12,078 bases of DNA from Methylotenera_A sp031379885 (GCA_031379885.1 JANNFN010000058.1:1-12078), one strand, 5' to 3'. Shown: positions 1 through 6,927, counted from the first letter of the stretch. The notes: generated by a model from the sequence alone, not told the origin. A program made the numbers and translations.

Positions 1-1994
1 TTTAAATGTCGCACACACACCACCAACATATCAATAATCACAATCCACAAAACTGCCACAAAAAATAACGTTAAATAAGCATCTAAATGCTGATTAAATA
101 TGAGCTGCGGCGCAACAGCAGCCTTCTCCGCAGACAATACGTCCGAAGCTAATTTGGCACTTAAATCATTAGCGGCGGAAAAAAAACCGACACGAATATC
201 ATCAGAAAAAATCTTTTGCCACGCCGCAGTAGTAGTGATCGTCACCAGCCAAGCCAACGGGATTGCGGTTACCCAAGCATATCGTAACTTACCAGACTTC
301 ACCAAAATACCCGTTGCTACACATAGGGCAATGGCAGCCAACATTTGGTTCGCAATGCCGAATAGTGGCCACAAAATATTCACGCCGCCGTTCGGATCGA
401 TCACGCCGATATACAAAAAGTAGCCCCAGCCCGCCACCACTATTGCACTAGTGAATATGACAGACGGCATATAAGAAGTCTCGCCAAGTTTTTTGTTGAA
501 ATTTCCCAACATATCTTGCAGCATAAAACGCCCCACGCGCGTGCCAGCATCAAGTGTGGTTAAAATAAATATCGCCTCGAACATAATCGCAAAGTGATAC
601 CACAATGCCAGTAAATGCTTACCAAACGCACTGCCAAAAATACTTGCCATACCTACTGCCAAACTAGGCGCACCGCCAGTGCGGGCAAACAAGCTACTTT
701 CGCCCATGTCTTTTGCCAGCTGATTCATTTGCTCAACAGTCACGGCAAAGCCCCAGCTATTGATTTTCGCAACTGCATCTATTGCCTCTTTACCCACCAA
801 ACCTGCAGGGCTATTAATGGCAAAGAACACGCCTGGCTCTAGCACTGTAGCAGCGATCATCGCCATAATCGCCACAAAAGATTCCAGCAACATCGCACCA
901 TAACCTATCATGCGAATGTCTCGCTCGTTAGCCAGCAATTTTGGCGTGGTGCCAGAAGCAATCAGCGCGTGAAAACCTGAAATCGCGCCGCACGCAATGG
1001 TGATAAACACAAACGGGAACAGTTTGCCGCCAAAAATTGGCCCAGTGCCATCAGTAAATTGCGTAAGCGCTGGCATGTGTATGTCAGGACGCAAAATAAC
1101 AATAGCAATTGCCAATAAAATCACTGTGCCTAATTTCATGTAGGTAGATAGATAATCGCGCGGCGCCAGCAGCAGCCAGACTGGTAACACCGCCGCCGCA
1201 AAACCATACACAATAATCGCGTAAGCCAGTGGCAAGCCTTCGTGGTCGAAAAACACCCGTAAGGTCTCATTGTGATCTACCCAGCCACCAGCCAAAACTG
1301 AAAACAGCAATAACGCTACGCCAATCGCTGACGCCTCTAACACGCGGCCAGGACGGATATTCCGCATGTACAAACCAATAAACATTGCGATTGGAATCGT
1401 CGCCGCAACTGTCGATGTCGCCCACGGACTATGTTTCATGGCGTTCACCACCACCAAGCCAAGTACAGCGATAAGAATAATCATGATTAAAAACGTACCA
1501 ATGAGCGCTGCCGTCCCACCAATCACGCCAATTTCATCGCGCGCCATTTGACCTAAGCTGCGGCCATCACGGCGTATAGAGAAAAACAGTGTGACCATAT
1601 CTTGCACCGCGCCGCCCAATACCGCGCCAATCAATATCCAAAGCGTGCCTGGCAAATAGCCGAACTGTGCCGCCAATGTTGGGCCAACCAGCGGCCCAGG
1701 CCCAGCAATGGCAGCAAAATGATGTCCAAATACCACCCATTTATTGGTGGGCATAAAATCGCGGCCGTTATCTAGTCGTTCGGCGGGCGTTGCACGTGTT
1801 TCATCGATGGTTAACACAGTCGCCGCAATCCATGCCGCATAAAAACGGTAAGCAATGGCATAAATACACACGGCAGCAGTAATCAGCCACAGTGCGTTGA
1901 TGCTCTCGCCGCGGTTTAGCGCGATGGTGCTCAATGCAAACGTGCCTAATAAGCCTACCGCCAACCAGATGATTACTTTGAGATTTTTATACAT
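1..1994 (-). CDS. cstA: Carbon starvation protein CstA, pyruvate/peptide transporter (3' end outside window)
   Basis: Inner-membrane transporter of the CstA/BtsT family, known in E. coli for pyruvate (and earlier peptide) uptake during carbon limitation. I translated the minus strand from the ATG at 1994: 664 codons are open down to the window edge with no stop. E. coli CstA is about 701 residues, so roughly the last 30-40 residues are missing. The protein starts MYKNLKVIIWLAVGLLG and is a chain of hydrophobic helices. The family hallmark GHHFAAIAGPGPLVGP lies at residues 90-105. Other conserved family stretches are LGGAVQDM, GFHALIASGTTPK, FEAIFILTTLDAGTRVGRF and WPLFGIANQMLAAIAL. It is divergent from the ABC transporter gene. 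The start codon is fixed by the hydrophobic N-terminus, but the only good Shine-Dalgarno is unusually far upstream. Regulation cannot be read from the sequence. The family assignment is secure; the exact substrate (pyruvate or peptides) is inferred. Confidence 0.95.
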   Translation of the reverse strand, partial: MYKNLKVIIWLAVGLLGTFALSTIALNRGESINALWLITAAVCIYAIAYRFYAAWIAATVLTIDETRATPAERLDNGRDFMPTNKWVVFGHHFAAIAGPGPLVGPTLAAQFGYLPGTLWILIGAVLGGAVQDMVTLFFSIRRDGRSLGQMARDEIGVIGGTAALIGTFLIMIILIAVLGLVVVNAMKHSPWATSTVAATIPIAMFIGLYMRNIRPGRVLEASAIGVALLLFSVLAGGWVDHNETLRVFFDHEGLPLAYAIIVYGFAAAVLPVWLLLAPRDYLSTYMKLGTVILLAIAIVILRPDIHMPALTQFTDGTGPIFGGKLFPFVFITIACGAISGFHALIASGTTPKLLANERDIRMIGYGAMLLESFVAIMAMIAATVLEPGVFFAINSPAGLVGKEAIDAVAKINSWGFAVTVEQMNQLAKDMGESSLFARTGGAPSLAVGMASIFGSAFGKHLLALWYHFAIMFEAIFILTTLDAGTRVGRFMLQDMLGNFNKKLGETSYMPSVIFTSAIVVAGWGYFLYIGVIDPNGGVNILWPLFGIANQMLAAIALCVATGILVKSGKLRYAWVTAIPLAWLVTITTTAAWQKIFSDDIRVGFFSAANDLSAKLASDVLSAEKAAVAPQLIFNQHLDAYLTLFFVAVLWIVIIDMLVVCVRHL

Positions 1995-2123
1995 ATAAAT
2001 AATTTTATAATAATTTCTCCTAGTATAAATCACACTCTACAAATGAACCTAACAGTCCAATCAAACTCCATATACTAGCTAGCAAATGCTACACTCCCCA
2101 TTCAATTACTTCAAAAAACCAAC
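1995..2123. promoter_or_regulatory. Divergent promoter region between cstA and the ABC transporter gene
   Basis: This 129-base gap must carry the promoters for both divergent genes. TATACT hexamers occur in both directions: 2071-2076 on plus and the complement of 2022-2027 on minus. Neither has a convincing -35 at 16-18 bases. A small inverted repeat TAGCA-AA-TGCTA (2080-2091) overlaps the start of the likely plus leader. A TGTGA half-site (complement around 2030-2035) has no matching second half, so CRP control of cstA is not supported. The location as a regulatory region is clear from gene layout; the individual sites are weak. Confidence 0.4.
2016..2021 (-). promoter_or_regulatory. Shine-Dalgarno-like AGGAGA far from the cstA ATG
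   Basis: On the minus strand AGGAGA lies 21 bases before the cstA ATG, well beyond the usual 5-10. The bases between are almost pure A/T and offer no ATG, GTG or TTG in frame; only rare ATT codons occur. Either the site is fortuitous, or the AU-rich spacer is folded or an ATT start is used. A possible -10 (TATACT, complement of 2022-2027) sits directly upstream of it and would give a leader starting near or inside this motif. Confidence 0.35.
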
Positions 2124-3977
2124 ATGCAAACTACCACCGAGCACGCTATAAAAACCGCCTCTAACACTGAGATCAAACCAGCTACAAAAAAACTCTCTTC
2201 GCTTGCGGCATTGTGGCCGTTTTTAAAGCCTTATCGCGCAAAAGTGTTGTTGGCATTTGTGTTGCTATGCTTGGGTTCAGCCACGTTATTACTGGTGCCG
2301 CTGGCGTTTCGTGACCTGATTGATTTTGGCTTCGCCACGCATAGTTCTGTAACCCAAAGCTCTGTAACCCAAAGCGCAACGGCACACAAAGGTTTATTGG
2401 GTAATTTAAGTTTAAATGGCCACTTTTTGGTCATGATGGCGTTGGCAATATTTTGGGCGTTGATGATTGCATGGCGTTATTACACGGTTTCGTGGGTGGG
2501 TGAGCGTACCACGGCCGATTTACGCAGCGCAGTGTATGCCCGCGTAATGACACAATCACCTCAATTTTTTGAAACCACGCAAACTGGCGAAGTATTATCA
2601 CGTCTTACAGGTGACACCACGCTCATTCAAACCGTGGTCGGCAGCTCGGTTTCAATGGGTCTACGCAGTTTATTTCAGTTTGCGGGCGGCATGATTATGC
2701 TGGCGGTGACTAATTTTTACTTGTTTTCTCTCAATGTCGGGCTGATGTTATTACTCATTTTGCCGATTATTATCATAGGCCGTAAAGTCAAAAAACTATC
2801 GCGCGAATCGCAAGACCGCATTGCAGATAGCTCGGCCATGGCAGGTGAAATTTTAAATGCGATGCCCACCGTGCAATCGTACACGCAAGAACATGCTGAA
2901 ATTTCCAGATTCAGTAAATCCGCAGATTTAAGCTTTACCACTGCGCTTAAACGCGTAAAAGTGCGCGCCATGCTGACCATGCTAATGGTGACAGCAGTCT
3001 TAGGCACGATTATTTTTGTGCTTTGGGTTGGTGCTCGGCAAGTCTCTGTAGGTGAAATGTCGGGTGGCGAGCTGGCCTCATTTGTACTGTATGCCATGAT
3101 GGTGGCTGGCGCAGTCGGCACAATGGCCGAGGTGTGGGGCGACATTATGCGCGCAGCTGGCGCAACTGAGCGTTTGATTGAACTGTTACATGCTGATGCA
3201 GCGATTAAAGAACCCGCCAACGCGCAAATCTTACTAAACCCAAAGCAAGCAGCAATTTCATTTAAAAACGTGGTGTTTCATTATCCATCACGTCCACAAA
3301 TTGCGGCACTAGATAATGTATCGCTTGAAATCGCCGCAGGTGAAACCATTGCCCTAGTTGGCCCAAGCGGCGCGGGTAAAACTACGCTGTTTCAGTGCTT
3401 GCTACGCTTTTACGATGCACAATCTGGCGAAATTTTAATTAACAATCAATCCATTGATTCGCTCAGCTTAAAAACCCTACGCGACAACATCGGAATTGTT
3501 CCGCAAGATGCAGTGATATTCTCCGCCAACGCATTTGAAAATATTCGTTATGGCAAACCAACTGCTAGCGATGACGAAGTGATTGCCGCCGCAAAAGCCG
3601 CACAAGTAGATGAGTTTATGCACAAACTACCAGACGGCTACCAAACTTTTCTCGGTGAGCGCGGCACCAGATTATCGGGTGGGCAACGCCAGCGTATTGC
3701 TATTGCGCGGGCTATTTTGAAAGACGCGCCAATACTCTTATTAGATGAGGCCACTAGCGCTTTGGATGCAGAGTCTGAAATTCTTGTGCAACAAGGCTTA
3801 AATGCCGCCATGCAAGGCCGCACCACGCTGATGATTGCACACAGGTTAAGCACGGTGCAAAAAGCCAATCGCATTATCGTGCTAGAAAATGGCAAGATTG
3901 TGGAAATTGGCAGCCCTGCAGCATTAAAAGAGCAAGGTGGTTTATACGCGCGGCTAGCTAAATTACAGCTGGCTTAG
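2124..3977 (+). CDS. ABC exporter half-transporter, MsbA-related (fused permease and ATPase)
   Basis: 617-residue type IV ABC exporter half-transporter, expected to work as a homodimer in the inner membrane and to export lipids, peptides or drugs. The N-terminal domain has about six membrane helices (residues ~35-335). The nucleotide-binding domain follows (~375-617), with Walker A GPSGAGKT (413-420, Lys419), signature LSGGQ (517-521), Walker B ILLLDE with Asp541 and catalytic Glu542, and the H-loop His573. All catalytic elements are present, so it should be active. The first ~23 residues are polar and precede the first helix. No Shine-Dalgarno is visible before the ATG, but no better start exists downstream before the first helix. 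It resembles the MsbA-related subgroup rather than MsbA itself, and no lipid A gene lies beside it, so lipid A flipping should not be assumed. The loop after helix 1 carries a 15-bp tandem duplication. Family very sure; substrate unknown. Confidence 0.93.
   Translation: MQTTTEHAIKTASNTEIKPATKKLSSLAALWPFLKPYRAKVLLAFVLLCLGSATLLLVPLAFRDLIDFGFATHSSVTQSSVTQSATAHKGLLGNLSLNGHFLVMMALAIFWALMIAWRYYTVSWVGERTTADLRSAVYARVMTQSPQFFETTQTGEVLSRLTGDTTLIQTVVGSSVSMGLRSLFQFAGGMIMLAVTNFYLFSLNVGLMLLLILPIIIIGRKVKKLSRESQDRIADSSAMAGEILNAMPTVQSYTQEHAEISRFSKSADLSFTTALKRVKVRAMLTMLMVTAVLGTIIFVLWVGARQVSVGEMSGGELASFVLYAMMVAGAVGTMAEVWGDIMRAAGATERLIELLHADAAIKEPANAQILLNPKQAAISFKNVVFHYPSRPQIAALDNVSLEIAAGETIALVGPSGAGKTTLFQCLLRFYDAQSGEILINNQSIDSLSLKTLRDNIGIVPQDAVIFSANAFENIRYGKPTASDDEVIAAAKAAQVDEFMHKLPDGYQTFLGERGTRLSGGQRQRIAIARAILKDAPILLLDEATSALDAESEILVQQGLNAAMQGRTTLMIAHRLSTVQKANRIIVLENGKIVEIGSPAALKEQGGLYARLAKLQLA
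2346..2375 (+). repeat. Perfect 15-bp tandem duplication inside the ABC transporter gene
   Basis: TCTGTAACCCAAAGC occurs twice back to back (2346-2360, 2361-2375), in frame, giving SVTQS repeated at residues 75-79 and 80-84. It lies in the predicted periplasmic loop between membrane helices 1 and 2. The copies are identical at DNA level, which points to a recent duplication or a slippage-prone site that may vary in copy number between strains. Confidence 0.9.
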
Positions 3978-3987
3978 CTTCTTCGAC

Positions 3988-4016
3988 TTAGCTAACTATG
4001 CATTAGTTGGTACAAT
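3988..4016 (+). promoter_or_regulatory. Possible promoter of the PRMT-like gene
   Basis: TACAAT (4011-4016) is a fair -10 hexamer, with TTAGCT (3988-3993) as a poor -35 at a 17-base spacing. It would start transcription near 4023, placing the hairpin at 4036-4057 in the leader. The 93-base gap after the ABC transporter gene has no terminator, so read-through is also possible. Confidence 0.3.
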
Positions 4017-4035
4017 ATTAGCAACTCAATTACCT

Positions 4036-4057
4036 TTGCCTTACGTTTTGTAAGCAA
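4036..4057 (+). promoter_or_regulatory. Leader hairpin upstream of the PRMT-like gene
   Basis: TTGC(C)TTAC at 4036-4044 pairs with GTAAGCAA at 4050-4057: eight base pairs with one bulged C and a five-base loop (GTTTT). It ends 13 bases before the ATG at 4071, in a leader that lacks a recognisable Shine-Dalgarno. It could affect translation initiation. No U-run follows, so it is not a terminator. Confidence 0.4.
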
Positions 4058-4070
4058 TTCGCAAATCAAT

Positions 4071-5639
4071 ATGACAACTAATAAAATCGGCCGAAACGAC
4101 CCATGCCCCTGTGGCAGCGGCAAAAAATTTAAGCAATGTTGCGAACAAACTGGTGCTGTATTTAATCATACTGCGGTTAGCAACGTTAACCCGCACCAAG
4201 CGCTGCAAAGCGCAATGGCACATCATCAAACGGGTAATTTAGGCCTTGCTGAATCGCTTTACAAACAAGTTCTTCAAGCCACGCCTAATCAGCCAGATGC
4301 CTTGCATTTACTGGGGTTGGTAGCTAAACAAAAAGGTGACCTAAAAACCGCCGCCCAACTCATGCGCAAAGCCTTGAACTTCAATCCAAATTATGTTGAA
4401 GCCTACGTGAATTTGGGCGCAACACTACAAGAACAAGAACAATTTGAAGCCGCCGCCGATTGCTACCGCAAGGCAATTGCACTTAGACCAAACTACGCTG
4501 AGGTGTATAGCAATTTGGGCGTGGTGTTAAAAGCGCAAGGCAATGTGACTGAAGCAGCAGATAGCTTCATTCGTGCGATTGAACTCAACCCCAACTATGC
4601 AGAGGCTTTTGCCAATTTAGATGCGCTTTTGAAAGAATCCAGCGCGCCAGATGAAGCCTTGCTGTATTACCGCAAAGTGTTAGAAACATCACCAATGCAA
4701 ATTGCAGCGCAGCAAGGTGCCTACCAAGCGCTAAGCCGCATTGTGCCCGAATGGCATGTGCCGATGATGAACGAACAAAATCGCAACCAAGCTTATTTTG
4801 ATGCGCTTAAATCCGTCATCAAACCAATTTCAAACGTATTCGAAATCGGCACTGGCTCGGGCTTACTCGCCATGATGGCAGCCAAACTTGGTGCCAAGCA
4901 AGTCACCACTTGTGAAACCGTGCCGCTGATTGCAGAAACTGCGCAGCAAATTATTAAAGATAATAAGTTCGAAAAAACCATTAAAGTCATTGCTAAAAAA
5001 TCTACTGATATTGAAATTAGTGCAGAAAAAGATAATGATATGCCTGAGCAGGCAGATATCTTGGTTTCCGAGATATTTTCCAGCGAGTTGTTAGGCGAGT
5101 ATGTATTGCCGAGTTTAGAAGACGCCAAGCGTCGCCTGCTCAAGCCACAAAGCAAGGTCATCCCAGCTGCAGGCAGCATTATGATTGGCTTGTTTACGGG
5201 CGACGATATTAGGCAAAATTTAATCGTGGATGATTCGTTCGGCTTCAACTTGCAGCGCTTTAATTCGGTAGTTTCAAAAAAACGCATGATTGCCAGAAAC
5301 GACCTCAATATTGAGCTGTTAAGCGATGGCATTGAAGCATTTAACTTTGATTTTGAAGGAGATGATTACTTCCCAGCCCAAAGTAAGAGCCTGCGTATTA
5401 CAGTAAAAACTGCTGGCCGCTGCTATGGCCTTGTGCAATGGATGCGGCTTGACATGAATGGCGACCAAAAAGTGATGTTCGAAAATCACCCATCGCAAAC
5501 CTCCAAAATCTCCAATTGGCAACAATGCACCTACTTATTCGATGAGCCGATTGATGTTAAAGCTGGCCAAGCGGTGATTATTAACGCCGCGCACAACCGG
5601 GCTGTGCCTTGGTTTTGGCTTGATAAAGTTGAAAAATGA
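4071..5639 (+). CDS. SEC-C/TPR protein with PRMT7-like (arginine) methyltransferase domain
   Basis: 522 residues in three parts. A SEC-C zinc motif fills residues 9-24 (Cys12, Cys14, Cys23, Cys24; NDPCPCGSGKKF...CC). Five consecutive 34-residue TPR units span 41-210. A class I S-adenosylmethionine-dependent methyltransferase spans about 225-522, with the SAM loop EIGTGSG (258-264), a Cys-Glu pair ending strand 2 (Glu282), SEIFSSELLGE carrying Glu334 and Glu343, and SNW at 481-483 followed by QQCTYLFDEP and an AAH stretch near the C-terminus. From memory of the family, the E-x8-E pair and this W loop are the double-E and THW elements of protein arginine methyltransferases. The order and wording are closest to eukaryotic PRMT7, while TPR repeats before a PRMT domain recall PRMT9. 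SEC-C motifs bind zinc and often contact ribosomes or SecB, and TPRs bind proteins, so a protein substrate is likely. Methylation of arginine is inferred, not shown. The gene overlaps the next one by four bases. Confidence 0.85.
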   Translation: MTTNKIGRNDPCPCGSGKKFKQCCEQTGAVFNHTAVSNVNPHQALQSAMAHHQTGNLGLAESLYKQVLQATPNQPDALHLLGLVAKQKGDLKTAAQLMRKALNFNPNYVEAYVNLGATLQEQEQFEAAADCYRKAIALRPNYAEVYSNLGVVLKAQGNVTEAADSFIRAIELNPNYAEAFANLDALLKESSAPDEALLYYRKVLETSPMQIAAQQGAYQALSRIVPEWHVPMMNEQNRNQAYFDALKSVIKPISNVFEIGTGSGLLAMMAAKLGAKQVTTCETVPLIAETAQQIIKDNKFEKTIKVIAKKSTDIEISAEKDNDMPEQADILVSEIFSSELLGEYVLPSLEDAKRRLLKPQSKVIPAAGSIMIGLFTGDDIRQNLIVDDSFGFNLQRFNSVVSKKRMIARNDLNIELLSDGIEAFNFDFEGDDYFPAQSKSLRITVKTAGRCYGLVQWMRLDMNGDQKVMFENHPSQTSKISNWQQCTYLFDEPIDVKAGQAVIINAAHNRAVPWFWLDKVEK

Positions 5640-6106
5640 GTAGCGAGCAAGATAAAGCTTTAACAGAAATACCAGTCTTTAAAGAATTTGTTGAAAAAGC
5701 ACAACTGTCTATTAGACCTGAAAGTATTAAAAAGCCAGGCGGGAAGTCTGATCCAGATATTTTTTGTACGTTTCACAATGGAGAGGATGTTGCCTTTGAA
5801 CTAGTTGAAATTTGCGCCTCTGACGTCGCAGCTCTAATTTCGAAAGTTAGAAAAACTAATATTGATGGCTTAATCAATACGTCCGACCCAACTTATGAAG
5901 TAGTTCAAAAAAAAATCATCAAAAGCAACAACTATAAAACTCTATTGCCAATTGAATTGCTTTGTTATACCAGCGCTAGAGTTGTGTCACCTGATGACAC
6001 GATAATTGCTGAAGCTATAAGATGTGCTGACTCAATTGATGGACGATTTAGAAAAATCTGGCTGCTAGGCGCAAAAGGGGTTTATGAAGTTTGGAAAGCC
6101 CCTTAA
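5636..6106 (+). CDS. Small protein of unknown function, coupled to the PRMT-like gene
   Basis: 156 residues; I do not recognise the family with confidence. The ATG overlaps the stop of the PRMT-like gene as ATGA (5636-5639), so the two are probably translationally coupled and co-expressed. There is no signal peptide or membrane helix. Residues 34-60 contain a Gly/Asp-rich turn, then DPDIF, then after a short hydrophilic turn VAFELVEI. The spacing of Asp41, Glu55 and Glu58 around two predicted strands faintly recalls PD-(D/E)xK nuclease-fold proteins, but the usual Lys is absent (E-L-V-E), so this is only a hypothesis. The C-terminus has another likely strand (IWLLGAKGVYEVW). Codon use looks more A/T-ending than in the neighbours, and GCG/CGC codons are scarce, which hints at acquisition separate from them. 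Its stop overlaps the stop of convergent radC in the shared TTAA at 6103-6106. Real gene: likely. Function: unknown. Confidence 0.75.
   Translation: MSSEQDKALTEIPVFKEFVEKAQLSIRPESIKKPGGKSDPDIFCTFHNGEDVAFELVEICASDVAALISKVRKTNIDGLINTSDPTYEVVQKKIIKSNNYKTLLPIELLCYTSARVVSPDDTIIAEAIRCADSIDGRFRKIWLLGAKGVYEVWKAP
6075..6104 (-). terminator. Probable radC terminator hairpin inside the 3' end of the convergent gene
   Basis: AAGGGG (6075-6080) pairs with CCCCTT (6099-6104). TTT (6081-6083) can pair with AAA (6095-6097) across a bulged G, leaving an 11-base loop. Read on the minus strand, the stem begins right at the radC stop and is followed by TTTTGC, a short U-run. It lies inside the coding end of the plus-strand gene because the two genes have no intergenic space. 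On the plus strand no T-run follows, so it mainly suits radC. Confidence 0.45.
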
Positions 6107-6777
6107 AGCAAACCACGCTCTGAAAACGACAGCGTATTATTCCCCGCCACAATAAAATGATCCAGCACCCGCACATCGACTAGCGCCAGTGCTTGTTTTA
6201 ATTCTTTAGTCAGCAGCTCATCGGCTTGGCTTTGTTTCGCAATACCAGAAGGATGATTGTGTGCGAAAATGACCGAAGCAGCGTTGTGGTGCAAGGCGCG
6301 CTTAACTACCTCACGTGGGTAAACACTGGTTTTTGTAAGCGTGCCTGCGAACATTTCCTCAGTAGCCACCAAATGATTTTGCGTATCTAAAAATAACACC
6401 AAAAACACTTCGCGTGTAAGACCACCAAGCTTTAATACCAAATAATCGCGCACTTGTTGCGGCGATTTAAATACATCGCGTTGCTGCAATTGCTCGTTAA
6501 GCGCGCGGCGACTCATTTCAAAAATGGCCTGCAATTGCACGTATTTGCTAGTTCCTATGCCATGCACTTGGCTTAATTCATGCTCAGTCGCGGCAAATAT
6601 GCCGTTTAAGCTAGCAAATTGAGTGAGTAAATCGCGCGCTAAATCGACCGCGCTTTTGCCTGTAACACCAACGCGCAGAAAAATCGCCAGCAATTCGGCA
6701 TCTGATAAAGCTTCAACGCCAAGTTCTATTAATTTTTCTCTAGGTCTTTCAGCAGTAGGCCAATCGGTAATAGCCAT
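6103..6777 (-). CDS. radC: RadC family protein (JAMM/MPN+ domain)
   Basis: 224 residues, the normal RadC length. The N-terminal part (about 1-95) carries a helix-hairpin-helix-like segment (VHGIGTSKYVQLQA). The C-terminal MPN+ domain has Glu140/Glu141 and the JAMM zinc motif HNHPSG with His173, His175 and Asp186 (H-x-H-x10-D). The family was once linked to DNA repair, but that role has been questioned and its biochemical activity is uncertain; the JAMM residues predict a metal-dependent hydrolase. The start is supported by a good Shine-Dalgarno, AAGGA, six bases before the ATG (minus strand, 6788-6784). In E. coli radC lies between coaBC and rpmB. Here it has the opposite orientation and is separated from coaBC by a metalloprotease gene. 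Its end overlaps the convergent small gene by four bases. Confidence 0.96.
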   Translation of the reverse strand: MAITDWPTAERPREKLIELGVEALSDAELLAIFLRVGVTGKSAVDLARDLLTQFASLNGIFAATEHELSQVHGIGTSKYVQLQAIFEMSRRALNEQLQQRDVFKSPQQVRDYLVLKLGGLTREVFLVLFLDTQNHLVATEEMFAGTLTKTSVYPREVVKRALHHNAASVIFAHNHPSGIAKQSQADELLTKELKQALALVDVRVLDHFIVAGNNTLSFSERGLL

Positions 6778-6822
6778 GGTTATTCCTTTTTATTGTAATA
6801 CTCTAGATATTGATAACACTTT

Positions 6823-6893
6823 CTGGATTCTTCGCTACGCTAAGAATGACGAATAATGAAGAACTGTCATTCTGAGCGTAGCGAAGAATCCAG
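6823..6893. repeat. Long near-perfect inverted repeat, probably a dispersed palindromic element
   Basis: The left arm, 6823-6850, begins CTGGATTCTTCGCTACGC. The right arm, 6866-6893, is its reverse complement at 27 of 28 positions. The spacer is 15 bases (6851-6865). It lies in the 150-base gap between radC and the upstream metalloprotease gene, 35 bases beyond that gene's stop. From memory, repeats with the core CATTCTGAGCG(T/A)AGCGAAGAATC are scattered through intergenic regions of many unrelated bacterial genomes. It could terminate transcription or protect mRNA ends, but no T-run follows on either strand. It has no room for a gene and no obvious target-site duplication. Confidence 0.85.
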
Positions 6894-6927
6894 TTTGATA
6901 TTAATAAAGTTATTCATCACCACAAAT

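Noticed and set aside
100..1551. Several plus-strand open frames of 61-107 codons
   Set aside because: The minus strand here is the uninterrupted cstA reading frame; these are antisense shadows with no motifs of their own.
2030..2036. TGTGA half-site (minus strand) before cstA, possible CRP site
   Set aside because: The second half TCACA is absent at the required spacing.
2717..3220. 167-codon open frame on the minus strand
   Set aside because: It is antisense to the membrane domain of the ABC transporter and shows no family features.
2124..3977. True MsbA (lipid A flippase) assignment
   Set aside because: The domain layout is shared by many half-transporters; no lpxK, kdsB or other lipid A gene is adjacent and the sequence looks closer to the MsbA-related subgroup.
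4793..5332. 179-codon open frame on the minus strand
   Set aside because: It lies wholly inside the PRMT-like coding sequence, which has strong family motifs; the antisense translation is Ser/Leu-rich low-quality sequence without recognisable motifs.
6895..6908. TTGAT-ATTA-ATAAA, one mismatch from an FNR box
   Set aside because: It lies about 125 bases before radC beyond a long palindrome, in A/T-rich sequence where one-mismatch hits are expected; no promoter fits it.
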